In this document: piece by piece, positions 26,020 to 34,184 of the stretch | Layout: each line of letters opens with the position of its first letter | How positions within the stretch are numbered: the first letter of the stretch is position 1 | Origin: Fen-455 sp050015475 | Lineage (GTDB): Bacteria; Actinomycetota; Acidimicrobiia; Acidimicrobiales; Bog-793 | Length of the DNA: 64,000 nucleotides | Reading direction: 5' to 3' | NCBI GenBank assembly: GCA_050015475.1 | Contig: JBEKBI010000011.1 | Coordinates: 1 to 64,000 of the forward strand | Made by a program: the position numbers and the translations under genes | The notes under the pieces: model-generated | Told to the model about the DNA's origin: nothing | Seen by the model: only the letters and a program-made list of their open reading frames with translations | The model's database searches: none

Positions 26020-26868
26020 GTGGGCACCTTGCATGTGGAGACCCTGACAGACGCAGGCGCTGCCATCGATCGGGCGCGCGAACTCCTGATGGCGAATCCG
26101 GTCGACCTCAATGTGATCTGGAGCGTCATGGCTCAGCGCGCCTGCTCGGGCACACCCGGCACGTATTGGCTGCTCGAGTCAGACGAGACGCCCGTCGGCA
26201 TCGCCATCGAGTCACCGCCGCAACATCCCGTGGCGATCTCACCGATGCCACCTGAGCACGCCCTCGCGACCGCCACAGCGATCGCGGACCAGGGTCACCG
26301 TGTCTCGGGCGTCGCGGGCGAGGCGTCCACAGCGGCCGCTTTTGCAGGTGAATGGACGGAGCTCTTCAGGACCGCCGCAGAAGTGGAAGATGCGCAGCGC
26401 CTCTATTTGCTCGGCGAGCATGTGCTCTCCACGCCAGTGCCCGGACGGTTACGGCACGTGGACGCATCCGAACGGGAGTTGAGCACCGGCTGGTGGTCCG
26501 ACTTTCATGACGAGACAGGCTCGCAGGGCGGAGAGGTGTCCCTAGCTGTCGACCTGGCCATATCGGCCCGGCGGCTCTTCGTCTGGGACGACGGTGGTCC
26601 CCGTTGCTTGGCGCGGGCCACCCAGCCGCTCGGCGGCATCTCAAGGATCGGAGTCGTCTACACCCCACCAGAATGGCGTCGCCGAGGCTATGCATCCGCT
26701 TGTGTCGGAGAACTCTGCAGGCGCGTTCGTGCCGAAGAGGGAGCTAATTCGGTGCTCTACGCGCAACTCTCCAATGCCGGATCGAATGCGATGTACAGGC
26801 GGCTTGGGTTCCAGGCCGTGTCAGAGGTCCTCGTTTACCGGTTCGGAGACGCTGCCCAGAAGAGTTGA
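26020..26868 (+). CDS. GNAT-family N-acetyltransferase
   Basis: About 282 residues. The C-terminal half is a GNAT fold with an acetyl-CoA loop RIGVVYTPPEWRRRGYASACVGELCRRV (Q/RxxGxG/A type) and the strand-helix ending SNAGSNAMYRRLGFQAVSEVLVYRF. The N-terminal half resembles the degenerate first domain of two-domain GNAT proteins (PVGIAIESPP, FAGEWTELFRTAA). The substrate cannot be inferred. GTG 26020 is chosen since it begins the first recognisable strand; an in-frame start at 25876 would add an Arg-rich stretch. Confidence 0.85.
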   Translation: MGTLHVETLTDAGAAIDRARELLMANPVDLNVIWSVMAQRACSGTPGTYWLLESDETPVGIAIESPPQHPVAISPMPPEHALATATAIADQGHRVSGVAGEASTAAAFAGEWTELFRTAAEVEDAQRLYLLGEHVLSTPVPGRLRHVDASERELSTGWWSDFHDETGSQGGEVSLAVDLAISARRLFVWDDGGPRCLARATQPLGGISRIGVVYTPPEWRRRGYASACVGELCRRVRAEEGANSVLYAQLSNAGSNAMYRRLGFQAVSEVLVYRFGDAAQKS

Positions 26869-27078
26869 GGCCGGCTAGGCACTCGCCTTTCCGGCGGTCC
26901 TCCTTCGGCTGAGTTGTGCTGCGAGTCGCCTGCCGTCCAGGCAAATGCGGTCTCACGGCGGACGTCATTGCCCGCCCATGTGACTGAAGAATGTTGTGAG
27001 GTTCACTGATGGAAGAGGCCCCGCTCTGTGGGCGAGATGACAGGCGTGCTGCCGCAGGACTCGACAACGTCCGTTTGC
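26869..27078. other. intergenic, nothing recognised
   Basis: 210 bases between the GNAT gene and the methyltransferase remnant. No gene, repeat or convincing promoter seen. Confidence 0.4.
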
Positions 27079-27396
27079 ATGCCGACGCTCGACCCCCGAA
27101 TCAAGGCCCATTACTAGCGAGGCTACGCCTGGCAGGACCGCCTTTGGCAGGGTGCCCAGGGTGAGGTAGTTCGCCTGCGAACCCGGGACATCTGTGAGCG
27201 CTACCAGCCGGAGCCAGCCGCCGCACCAAGGGTGATCGATGTCGGAGGCGGACCTGGCGTTCATGCTGCCCACCTAGCGGAACGCGACTGCCAGGTGAGC
27301 CTCGTGGATCCGCTCCCACTTCACGTGGAACAGGCACGCTGCCGAGCCACCGGCACGGGTCAGGTGATTGTCGCGTGTTGCTTGCGCACCAAGTGA
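27079..27396 (+). pseudogene. remnant of a class I SAM methyltransferase gene
   Basis: From ATG 27079 the frame reads MPTLDPRIKAHY, then an in-frame TAG at 27115-27117, then RGYAWQDRLWQGAQGEVVR and, further on, RVIDVGGGPGVHAAHLAE and SLVDPLPLHVEQAR. This is the N-terminal part of a class I methyltransferase: GGGPG is the SAM-binding motif I and the VDP segment its acidic strand. The frame ends at TGA 27394-27396, long before the rest of the fold, and it runs into the 3' end of the minus-strand methyltransferase. The nonsense codon and truncation indicate a decayed gene. It is too broken to appear as one open frame. Confidence 0.8.
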
Positions 27397-28031
27397 TATC
27401 GAATGAAGCGCGACATTCGCCCGCGATCGCCTGCTGCCTCGTGGTCAACCATCTGGAAGTCCTTCCCGAAGCGTCGGAGCAGGTCGGCAGCGTCCACTCC
27501 GCTCGCGCCCATGAGGCGCCAGGTCTTCGGTGGGCCATAGAAGCCGGCCACGTAGAAGTCCGCGCCGGGCACAGCGAGCTCCGTGACCTCGCGCGCGTAC
27601 GATTCCCGGAGTTGATCAGGGACGCTGTGGTAGCAACCCGTGTCCAAGATGAGGTCGAAAGGCGCTTGAATCCCGATCTGGCGGAGTTGCGTGACGTCGC
27701 CCAAAACGAAGCGGGGGGTGACACCAGCCGCGGCTGCACGTTCTCTTGCAGTCTCGATGGCTTCAGCGACGAAGTCGACGCCCACTACGTCCCATCCGAG
27801 CAGAGCGAGGTATATGGCGTCGGTGCCGCAGCCGCAACCGATATCGAGGGCGCGACCGGGTTGGCGGTCGGCGACTAGCGCTTTGACCTCGCGATGAACC
27901 TCTAGGGAGTCCCACCTCGGGGTCCCATGACGGTATGAGAAACGGTAGAAGAAGTGTGCGACTCTCCCACCGGAACGACTGGCAGGCTCTGAGCGGCTTC
28001 CCGTCTCGTGTTGCGCGCTAGCTTCGGCCAT
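27360..28031 (-). CDS. class I SAM-dependent methyltransferase
   Basis: 223 residues. Motif I RALDIGCGCGTDAIYLALLGW, the acidic residue at the end of strand 2 in VVGVDFV, GVTPRFVLGDVTQL and the strand-4 motif FDLILDTGCYHSV give a complete Rossmann-like methyltransferase of the TehB/thiopurine type; the substrate is unknown. AGGAG precedes the ATG. It is transcribed divergently from a MarR regulator with 66 bases between, so MarR control is likely. Its 3' end overlaps a decayed methyltransferase gene on the other strand, which suggests insertion or recombination here. Confidence 0.9.
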   Translation of the reverse strand: MAEASAQHETGSRSEPASRSGGRVAHFFYRFSYRHGTPRWDSLEVHREVKALVADRQPGRALDIGCGCGTDAIYLALLGWDVVGVDFVAEAIETARERAAAAGVTPRFVLGDVTQLRQIGIQAPFDLILDTGCYHSVPDQLRESYAREVTELAVPGADFYVAGFYGPPKTWRLMGASGVDAADLLRRFGKDFQMVDHEAAGDRGRMSRFIRYHLVRKQHATIT

Positions 28032-28054
28032 GACAACTCCTCATCAAATCAGTA

Positions 28055-28069
28055 GCTTAGTAACTAAGC
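28055..28069. promoter_or_regulatory. 6-bp inverted repeat in the marR divergon
   Basis: GCTTAG and CTAAGC separated by TAA. It lies between the two divergent starts, next to the larger palindrome, and may be a second regulator site. Confidence 0.4.
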
Positions 28070-28090
28070 AGTATAGTAACTAGCTATACT
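28070..28090. promoter_or_regulatory. palindrome formed by two opposed -10 boxes (probable MarR operator)
   Basis: AGTATAG (28070-28076) and CTATACT (28084-28090) are a perfect 7-bp inverted repeat with a 7-nt spacer. Each arm carries TATACT: the right arm is 7 nt before the marR ATG, and the left arm on the minus strand is 38 nt before the methyltransferase ATG. A dimer bound here would cover both promoters. The region is notably AT-rich for this genome. Confidence 0.65.
28085..28090 (+). promoter_or_regulatory. marR -10 box, probable leaderless promoter
   Basis: TATACT, 7 nt, then ATG 28098; the box is the right arm of the palindrome at 28070-28090. Confidence 0.55.
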
Positions 28091-28097
28091 GTGGTCA

Positions 28098-28562
28098 ATG
28101 TCGATGACGAAGCCCAGCCAGGTCAGTGAGACGCTGCAGCGGTTCGGTCTCGCTAGAGACCGCATGAGAAGTGCTCTAGCGCGACATGCAGGGATGAGTG
28201 AGACGGAGCTGGATGCGCTGGAACATCTCGAGCATGAGGGTCCGCTCACCCAACGCGAGCTCGGTGACCGCCTCTCGCTCACCTCGGGCGCGATCACGAT
28301 GCTCATAGATCGGCTCGAGGCGGCGGGCTGGGCGATCAGGGGGCCACACCCGACTGATCGCCGTTACGTGCTTGTCGAGCTGAACCCCGCCCTCCAGTCG
28401 GAGATGCCGCACGACCTCGTGATGTTCCACGCCAGAATCCGCTCGCTGGCCAATAGTGTCCCTGTCGAGCACCGAGAGGCTTTGTGCGAGTTCTTGGACG
28501 CGGCGGCAGGTGTGGCCACGGAGGCAGCCGAAGCGATGGCCCGCCTCGACGTGGCCCACTGA
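28098..28562 (+). CDS. MarR-family transcriptional regulator
   Basis: 154 residues with the MarR winged helix: SETELDALEHLEHEGPLTQRELGDRLSLTSGAITMLIDRLEAAGWAIRGPHPTDRRYVLVEL, where the recognition helix follows LTQRELGDRL and the wing contains the DRR motif. The flanking helices form the dimer interface. It probably controls itself and the divergent methyltransferase. The ATG lies 7 nt after TATACT with no ribosome site, so the transcript is probably leaderless. Confidence 0.93.
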   Translation: MSMTKPSQVSETLQRFGLARDRMRSALARHAGMSETELDALEHLEHEGPLTQRELGDRLSLTSGAITMLIDRLEAAGWAIRGPHPTDRRYVLVELNPALQSEMPHDLVMFHARIRSLANSVPVEHREALCEFLDAAAGVATEAAEAMARLDVAH

Positions 28563-28877
28563 CAGGCTTCGTCGGGAGCGGCCGCGAGCGGTGACCTCAA
28601 GCGCCGGTGCCCGCGCACGTGGCCCTTGTACCCAGCGCGAGGCGGCTGTTGTGTCCTCCGTGTCGGTGCTGAAGGCTGCCGATTCGTCGAGGCAACTGTG
28701 CGCCTAGGTTGTCTGGCTTCCGGCCGCGGATAGCGAGGCGTCGCCATCGTCTCCCGGCTGAGACGTGGCACTGAAGTGACTGGGAACATCCCAGGTAAGA
28801 ACTGGTAGTCAGGCGCAGGACAGACCGTGCGAGACTTGCCCGCAATGGGCCACGCCGTGGTTCGAGAGGGGGCTTGG
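28563..28877. other. intergenic region before the aminopeptidase gene
   Basis: 315 bases. The only supported element is the purine-rich GAGAGGGGG ribosome site around 28864-28872. Open frames here have no recognisable product. Confidence 0.4.
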
Positions 28878-29846
28878 ATGGAGCCGATCGGCAGCTACCT
28901 CGACTATTCGGGCAGGGATGACGTCCTGAGCGGCGGGATCAAGGAAATCTCGGTGAACACGCCGAGCGGCACGCAGCGCGTATGGACCAAGCGGATCGGA
29001 AACAACCCGGATCTCAAGGTCTTGCTGCTCCACGGTGGACCGGGCGCGACCCATGAGTATTTCGAGGCCTGCGACAGCTACCTTCCCGCCGCCGGGGTGG
29101 AGTACTACTACTACGACCAGCTGGGATCGGGAAACAGCGACCACCCTGAAGACATGGACCTCTGGCAGCTCGATCGCTTCGTCGACGAGGTCGAACAGGT
29201 CCGCGGCGCCCTCGGTCTCGATCGCGAGAATTTCGTTCTCTGCGGGCAGTCCTGGGGCGGCATTCTCTCCATCGAATACGCCTTGCACCACCAGGAGCAT
29301 CTCCGGGGCTTGGTCATCTCCAACATGATGTCCAGCGTCCCGGCGTACAACACCTACGCGGAGCAGGTGCTCATGCCCGAGATGGACCAGGTTGCGCTAG
29401 GCGAGATCAGACAATTCGAGGCAACCGGGCGAACCGATGACCCCCGCTACATGGAACTGCTCATCGAGCAGCACTACGTCCACCACATTCTCCGGATGCC
29501 GCCTGAACAGTGGCCGGACCCGGTACGGCGAACGTTCGCGCACCTGAATCAGGTCGTCTACGAGACGATGCAAGGTCCGAGCGAGCTCGGCATCAGCGCC
29601 AACGCCCGCCTTTCCCACTGGGACCGAACGGAGGACCTCGCATCGATAAAGGTGCCCACTCTCGTGATCGGCGCCCGGTACGACTCGATGGACCCCGCCT
29701 TCATGGAGATGATGGCGGGTCGGCTGCCTCGCGGAAGCTACCTGTACTGCCCGAACGGCAGCCATTTCTCGATCTATGACGACCAGAGCACTTACTTCAC
29801 AGGGCTGATCGCGTTTCTCCACGGACTGCCAGACCGCAGCGACTGA
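28878..29846 (+). CDS. proline iminopeptidase-like alpha/beta hydrolase
   Basis: 322 residues, peptidase S33 type, expected to release N-terminal proline from peptides. The oxyanion motif LLLHGGPGATHEYF (49-62), the nucleophile elbow CGQSWGGI with S125, the acid in GARYDSMDP and the His in CPNGSHFS form the triad; a helical cap with many aromatic and acidic residues lies between. The ATG at 28878 follows a GAGAGGGGG site; ATGs and GTGs upstream have none. It stands alone. Confidence 0.9.
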   Translation: MEPIGSYLDYSGRDDVLSGGIKEISVNTPSGTQRVWTKRIGNNPDLKVLLLHGGPGATHEYFEACDSYLPAAGVEYYYYDQLGSGNSDHPEDMDLWQLDRFVDEVEQVRGALGLDRENFVLCGQSWGGILSIEYALHHQEHLRGLVISNMMSSVPAYNTYAEQVLMPEMDQVALGEIRQFEATGRTDDPRYMELLIEQHYVHHILRMPPEQWPDPVRRTFAHLNQVVYETMQGPSELGISANARLSHWDRTEDLASIKVPTLVIGARYDSMDPAFMEMMAGRLPRGSYLYCPNGSHFSIYDDQSTYFTGLIAFLHGLPDRSD

Positions 29847-30133
29847 CCACAGGCTGGTGGCCGTCTGAGGCGAGCGGCGGGCCGGACGACAGGTACGCAA
29901 GCGAGATCAACCCAGTTTGTTCATCTCTTTCAGGCGTCACGCCACGTCGCCGATCTGCGTTACGCGCTGAGAGTTGGTCGCGGCCGCTCGAGGGTGCAGA
30001 CCGGGCTCAGGCTCAGCGGCGATCAGGACAGCCTGACGCAAGCTCCCTAGCCGGCCGTTAGCAGACTCTCGCACTCCGCCGCCGCCGCTCCGCTAGCCAG
30101 TCAGGCACACCGCAGTCCGCGGTACCGTGCGTC
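29847..30133. other. intergenic, nothing beyond the downstream -10 box
   Basis: 287 bases between the hydrolase and the HAD gene. Apart from the TACCGT element at its end no feature is visible. Confidence 0.4.
30123..30128 (+). promoter_or_regulatory. -10 box of the HAD gene, probable leaderless promoter
   Basis: TACCGT, 5 nt, then ATG 30134; no ribosome site. Confidence 0.45.
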
Positions 30134-30979
30134 ATGGCCGATCAGACGGAGTCGCCACGGGTCGATCTCGTGGTGACAGACCTTGACGGGACGCTTTGGG
30201 ACCAGTCCGGGGTCGTGCACCCTCGGACGTTGGGCGCTTTGAGGTTGTTGGCCGACGCGTCCGTCCCGGTCCTGGCCGCCTCGGGTCGTCGGCCCTTCTC
30301 CGCCTGGCCGGTGATGGAGGCAAACGGGATAGCCCTGCCGGCGGTGTTCCTGGACGGTGCTATCGGCCGTGATTTCAGGGCGACGACTTCGTTCCACAGG
30401 CACGCGTTCACCTCTTCGGCCGCCGAGGAGGCGTTGGGGGTGTTCGAGTCACTGGGCGTAAGCCCATGCGTGAACGTCGACGACCCTGTCCGCGACATCG
30501 TGCTCGGGAAGAACCCGAGCATTCACCCGGAGTACCTTCGCCGTCTCGGACCCTGGGTGCGCGAGGAGGACCCGTGGACCGCGGCGCGGACTCTCGGGGT
30601 GCTCGCCTTCACGCTCCTCGGCGGCGAGCGTTCTTGGGTCCTGGACCTGTCCGCTCAGGTGACGGCTCGTGTGCCCGTGACTGCCGCGGTCTCGACGGAC
30701 CGGACATACGGGGGCCTCCATGTGAGCTTTCGCCCCATTGGCGTGACCAAGTGGGCCGGGGTTCTGGCATTCTGCGCCGCCCATCGGCTCGACCCCCGCC
30801 ATGTGTTCGCAATCGGGGACGGGGACAACGATGCGGAGCTCCTCGATGCAGCCTCGGTTGCAGCCGCGGTGGCCGACGCCTCACCCGCGGCGCTGCAGCT
30901 CGCGGATCACGTGCTCCCGCCCGCGAGCGAAGGCGGCTGGGCCGAGATACTCCCTCTGCTGGGGTTGTCCGGGGAGTAG
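30134..30979 (+). CDS. Cof-type HAD-family phosphatase
   Basis: 281 residues. HAD motif I VVTDLDGTLWD with nucleophile D16 and D18, motif II VLAASGRRP, motif III GVTKWAGVLAF (Lys) and motif IV FAIGDGDNDAELLDAA are intact, and the inserted cap (about residues 80-190) is the C2 type of Cof/YbiV phosphatases. These hydrolyse sugar or cofactor phosphates; the substrate is not predictable. It is convergent with the DUF1844 gene, whose stop directly adjoins. The transcript is probably leaderless. Confidence 0.92.
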   Translation: MADQTESPRVDLVVTDLDGTLWDQSGVVHPRTLGALRLLADASVPVLAASGRRPFSAWPVMEANGIALPAVFLDGAIGRDFRATTSFHRHAFTSSAAEEALGVFESLGVSPCVNVDDPVRDIVLGKNPSIHPEYLRRLGPWVREEDPWTAARTLGVLAFTLLGGERSWVLDLSAQVTARVPVTAAVSTDRTYGGLHVSFRPIGVTKWAGVLAFCAAHRLDPRHVFAIGDGDNDAELLDAASVAAAVADASPAALQLADHVLPPASEGGWAEILPLLGLSGE

Positions 30980-31477
30980 TCAGCCCTCCGGCGCTGGCCG
31001 GGCCGGTTCCTCGGGGGCCGGCGGCACTGAGGCGATCCGGACGTACGCGAGCCGAATCTGTGTCAGTCCCTCCGAGAGTGCCTGGGCATGCTGGCCGAGC
31101 CGGTCACCGAGCCCGTCCACTATGAGCCCGAGGGCGTCGATGCTCAGCTGGGCCTTCTCGAGCTGAGGCGGCTGCTGGGACAGCTGCAGGGCGGCGAGCT
31201 CGAACAACCCGTAGCAATGGTTGGCGACGACGTCCTCCGCCGGCACGGTCGCGAGGTGCCGGGCGACCTCGGCCAGCTCCTCCTCGGTCGCGCGGTCCTC
31301 GTCGCTCATCGAGCCGGGTTCCTCTCCCGGCCCACGCGGCGACCCAGCTTGTCTCGGCCCGGCCGGCCTGCCAGGTTTGGGTGGGCTTTCAGGGCCAGAG
31401 GAACCCCCCGTGCCGGACCCGGCCTCGCCCGGTGGTGGCACGCGATGTTCTCCCTCAGGTGTCCAGAGGCTGCTCAT
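30980..31477 (-). CDS. DUF1844-domain protein
   Basis: 165 residues. A Pro/Gly/Ser-rich N-terminus (about 1-56) precedes the DUF1844 helix pair: EELAEVARHLATVPAEDVVANHCYGLFELAALQLSQ, then LEKAQLSIDALGLIVDGLGDRLG. The function is unknown; the gene commonly sits beside infC in actinobacteria, as here. TACGCT six bases before ATG 31477 supports that start as leaderless; ATG 31309 would give the domain alone. Confidence 0.85.
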   Translation of the reverse strand: MSSLWTPEGEHRVPPPGEAGSGTGGSSGPESPPKPGRPAGPRQAGSPRGPGEEPGSMSDEDRATEEELAEVARHLATVPAEDVVANHCYGLFELAALQLSQQPPQLEKAQLSIDALGLIVDGLGDRLGQHAQALSEGLTQIRLAYVRIASVPPAPEEPARPAPEG

Positions 31478-31483
31478 GCTGCT

Positions 31484-31489
31484 AGCGTA
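31484..31489 (-). promoter_or_regulatory. -10 box of the DUF1844 gene, probable leaderless promoter
   Basis: TACGCT on the minus strand, 6 nt, then ATG 31477. Confidence 0.45.
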
Positions 31490-31659
31490 CGTGCTGACAA
31501 CTGAGGGAAGCGGGGTGCGCCTCAGGCGTGACTCCCACCCGGCCACTGTCGGCGATGCCGACAGGTGCGTCCGGGTCTTGAGTGACACCAGTCGGCACGG
31601 CCGGCTTCCCTTTCGTATGGCCGAGCTTGGCTTCGGCCCTAGCGAGAGGACGACGCCCA

Positions 31660-32373
31660 ATCACCACTGTTCCCAGCTCCAATGAGCCACGGATTAACGA
31701 CCGTGTCCGTGCTCGTGAGGTCCGGCTAGTCGACGCTGAAGGTCGCCAGCTCGGGATCACGCCTCTCGCACAGGCTCTCGCCATCGCCCAGCAGCAGGAT
31801 CTCGATCTGGTGGAGGTGGCGCCTTTGGCGAATCCCCCGGTTTGCCGGATCATGGACTATGGGAAGTTCAAGTTCGATGCCGCGCAACGTGCCAAGGAGT
31901 CGCGTCGCAAGACGAGCAACGTCGGCATAAAGGAGATGAAGTACCGGCCGAAGATCGGCCCGGGCGACTTCGACACCAAGACCCGCCAGGTCTTGAAGTT
32001 CCTCGCCGATGGGCACAAGGTCAAGGTGACCGTGATGTTCCGGGGACGGGAGGTAATTCACCCCGACCTCGGCAAGCGCATCTTGGAGCGCATCACAGAG
32101 CAGATTGACGGCGTGGCCAAGATCGAGATGGACGGTCGCCTGGACGGGAGGAACATGGTGATGGTGCTCGCCCCGGACAAGCGGGCGAAGCAATCATCCG
32201 AGGCGAGGCACCAGACCGAGGAGCGGCACCTGGTGGTTCCGGACCCGGCCCCGCCGACCGAGGTGGTGGCACCGGGCGAGAGCGGACTGGCGGTTCCGGG
32301 CATAGAAGAGGCAGTGTCGGGCAACGGTCAGGCGCCCACAGAGACGCAAGAGCAAGTGGAGACGGACACCTAA
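31660..32373 (+). CDS. infC: translation initiation factor IF-3 (probable ATC start)
   Basis: Prevents premature subunit joining and checks the start codon-initiator pairing. The N-domain begins EPRINDRVRAREVRLVDAEGRQLG and shows LDLVEVAPLANPPVCRIMDYGKFKF; the C-domain has KYRPKIGPGDFDTKTRQVLKFL and VTVMFRGREV. A polar ~60-residue tail follows. The best start by position is ATC 31660: GAGAGGA (31644-31650) lies 9 bases before it, and no ATG, GTG or TTG stands at the family start point. Non-standard infC starts such as AUU are known and let IF-3 repress itself. GTG 31582 is the only nearby standard start and would add 26 residues. Confidence 0.93.
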   Translation: MTTVPSSNEPRINDRVRAREVRLVDAEGRQLGITPLAQALAIAQQQDLDLVEVAPLANPPVCRIMDYGKFKFDAAQRAKESRRKTSNVGIKEMKYRPKIGPGDFDTKTRQVLKFLADGHKVKVTVMFRGREVIHPDLGKRILERITEQIDGVAKIEMDGRLDGRNMVMVLAPDKRAKQSSEARHQTEERHLVVPDPAPPTEVVAPGESGLAVPGIEEAVSGNGQAPTETQEQVETDT

Positions 32374-32584
32374 CAAGAGGGCACATGGTTGGCGCCAGAA
32401 CGGGGAGCTCCCCGCGGCGCTTGGCATTGGGTGTGGGGACTGAGCAGCACAGATCGGTTCGAGCCCGAACCGGTCACCGGCCGGCAGCTGGTGCCTCACG
32501 GAGGGCACGGCGACCCGGCACAGGACATAGCGCACGGAGCACTGTGCGACACGAAGATCGAAATTGAGACAAAGGGGTACGGAA

Positions 32585-32779
32585 ATGCCGAAGCAGAAGA
32601 CAGACCGGGGAGCGGTGGCCCGTTTCAAGATCACCGGCACCGGCAAGATCAGGCGCCGGCAGCAGAACCGTGGCCATTTGATGGAGAAGAAGTCGTCGGT
32701 CCGCACCCGCCGCCTCGGTCACGAGGTCGACCTGTCGCCGGCCAACCGTAAGAGCATCCGCCGGATGCTCGGCATCTGA
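32585..32779 (+). CDS. rpmI: 50S ribosomal protein L35
   Basis: 64 residues, highly basic: PKQKTDRGAVARFKITGTGKI, then RRQQNRGHLMEKKSS, then SVRTRRLGHEVDLSPANRKSIRRML, matching L35 over its length. ATG 32585 follows AAAGGGG; an ATG seven codons earlier is less likely. It lies about 210 bases after infC and before rplT, the conserved IF-3/L35/L20 operon. The 5' gap may carry leader regulation, but I could not fold a specific structure. Confidence 0.97.
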   Translation: MPKQKTDRGAVARFKITGTGKIRRRQQNRGHLMEKKSSVRTRRLGHEVDLSPANRKSIRRMLGI

Positions 32780-32911
32780 GGTTCGCCCCGAACCTCGAAG
32801 TCCTGGGTCGTCGCCCCGCTGGGGCCACGCCCACCACCGAGACCGAGGTCTCGGACCGAATTTGTTGAGCAACACAGATCGCACTCGAATCGAAGATGAA
32901 GGGAGCCCGAA

Positions 32912-33304
32912 ATGGCCAGGGTGAAGCGCGCAGTCCATGGCAAGAAGCGCAGGAGGACCGTCCTCGAGCGCGCACAGGGCTTCTACGGCAACAAGTCACG
33001 TTCCTACCGGGCCGCGAACGAGCAGGTCATGCACTCGCTCCAGTACGCGTTCCGGGACCGTAGGGCACGCAAGGGCGACTTCAGGAAGCTGTGGATCCAG
33101 CGCATCAACGCCGCCGCCAGGCTCAACGGCACGACCTACAGCCGGTTCATCGCCGGGCTGCACAAGGCCGAGGTCGACATCGACCGCAAGATGCTGGCGG
33201 ACATGGCGGTCCGCGACCCGCAGGCGTTCGCTGCCCTCGTGCAGATAAGCCTTGGGGCTCTCGCCGAATCCGGTGAGGACGGGGCCGGCGAAGCCGCCTC
33301 GTAA
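32912..33304 (+). CDS. rplT: 50S ribosomal protein L20
   Basis: 130 residues. The long basic N-terminus MARVKRAVHGKKRRRTVLERAQGFYGNKS and the globular RNA-binding part (FRKLWIQRINAAARLNGTTYS, FIAGLHKAEVDIDRKMLADMAV) are complete; L20 is essential for early 50S assembly and in many bacteria represses this operon. An AAGGGAG site precedes the ATG. A 10-residue acidic tail is slightly longer than usual. Confidence 0.98.
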   Translation: MARVKRAVHGKKRRRTVLERAQGFYGNKSRSYRAANEQVMHSLQYAFRDRRARKGDFRKLWIQRINAAARLNGTTYSRFIAGLHKAEVDIDRKMLADMAVRDPQAFAALVQISLGALAESGEDGAGEAAS

Positions 33305-33348
33305 GCATCAACCTCAACTCGAGAGTTAGCGGCGTCAGGGCCTGCCAC

Positions 33349-34170
33349 GTGGGCAAACTCGGGACACGAGACCAACGCGTGCAGCGGCTGAGGCGATTGC
33401 TGCGCCGGTCGAGCGTGCGTGACTCGGAGCGTGCCTTCGTCGCCGAGGGCGCCAAGATCGTCGAGGCGGCGATGGACGCCGGGGCGCCGATCGAGTCGTT
33501 GTTCGTCGCCGCCGACTGGCGGTCGTCGCCCGCGGTGAGCTCGATTGTCGATCGGGCGAACGGGGTCGGTCTGCAGGTCTTCGAGCTCGGACCCGGGATC
33601 ATGGAGCGCGTGGCCGACACGGTCAGCCCGCAGCCGGTTTGCGCCGTCGTCGGCGCTTTGGCCCTCGGACTCGACGAGATGATGGCCCCGGAGGCGGAGG
33701 GTGCCGAGAGAGGGCTGGTCCTCGTCTGCGTCGACGTTCGCGACCCGGGGAACTTAGGGGCGGTGCTGCGCATCGCGGGTGCCACGGGCGTCGCCGGAGT
33801 GATCTGTTGTGCTGGGACCGTCGACCCGTTCAATCCGAAGGTGGTCCGCTCGAGTGCCGGGGCCGTTTTCAGGGTGCCGATCGTGGCTGGCGTGACGCCG
33901 GCCGAGACGCTCGAGCGGTTGAAGGAATTCGGCTACCGGTGTTGGGCGACTGTCCCTCGGGAGGGTACCGACTATGCCGTCGCGGAGATCGACGGGCGTA
34001 CAGCCCTCGTGCTCGGCAACGAGGGAGCCGGATTGCCCTTTGAGGTCGTCGCTCGGCTCGACGGCTCGCTGACGATCCCGATGGAAGAGGGAACCGAGTC
34101 GTTGAACGTCGCCATGACCGCGGCCGTGCTCTGCTTCGACGCCGCTCGGCGCCGCCGGTCCCCGAGTTGA
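33349..34170 (+). CDS. TrmH/SpoU-family RNA 2'-O-methyltransferase
   Basis: 273 residues. N-terminal substrate-binding domain (RRSSVRDSERAFVAEGAKIV) followed by the SPOUT trefoil knot: motif 1 VDVRDPGNLGAVLRIAGATG, motif 2 ALVLGNEGAGLP, motif 3 IPMEEGTESLNVAMTAAVLCF with the conserved Asn. Such enzymes 2'-O-methylate rRNA (TsnR-like) or tRNA. The position rplT-tsnR-pheS is the same in mycobacteria. GTG 33349 is the start; no clear ribosome site is seen. Confidence 0.93.
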   Translation: MGKLGTRDQRVQRLRRLLRRSSVRDSERAFVAEGAKIVEAAMDAGAPIESLFVAADWRSSPAVSSIVDRANGVGLQVFELGPGIMERVADTVSPQPVCAVVGALALGLDEMMAPEAEGAERGLVLVCVDVRDPGNLGAVLRIAGATGVAGVICCAGTVDPFNPKVVRSSAGAVFRVPIVAGVTPAETLERLKEFGYRCWATVPREGTDYAVAEIDGRTALVLGNEGAGLPFEVVARLDGSLTIPMEEGTESLNVAMTAAVLCFDAARRRRSPS

Positions 34171-34178
34171 GGGAGCCC

Positions 34179-34184
34179 TAACAT
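34179..34184 (+). promoter_or_regulatory. possible -10 box upstream of pheS
   Basis: TAACAT, with a start point expected near 34191, 36 bases before pheS. It overlaps a short open frame (34183-34230). Confidence 0.3.
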
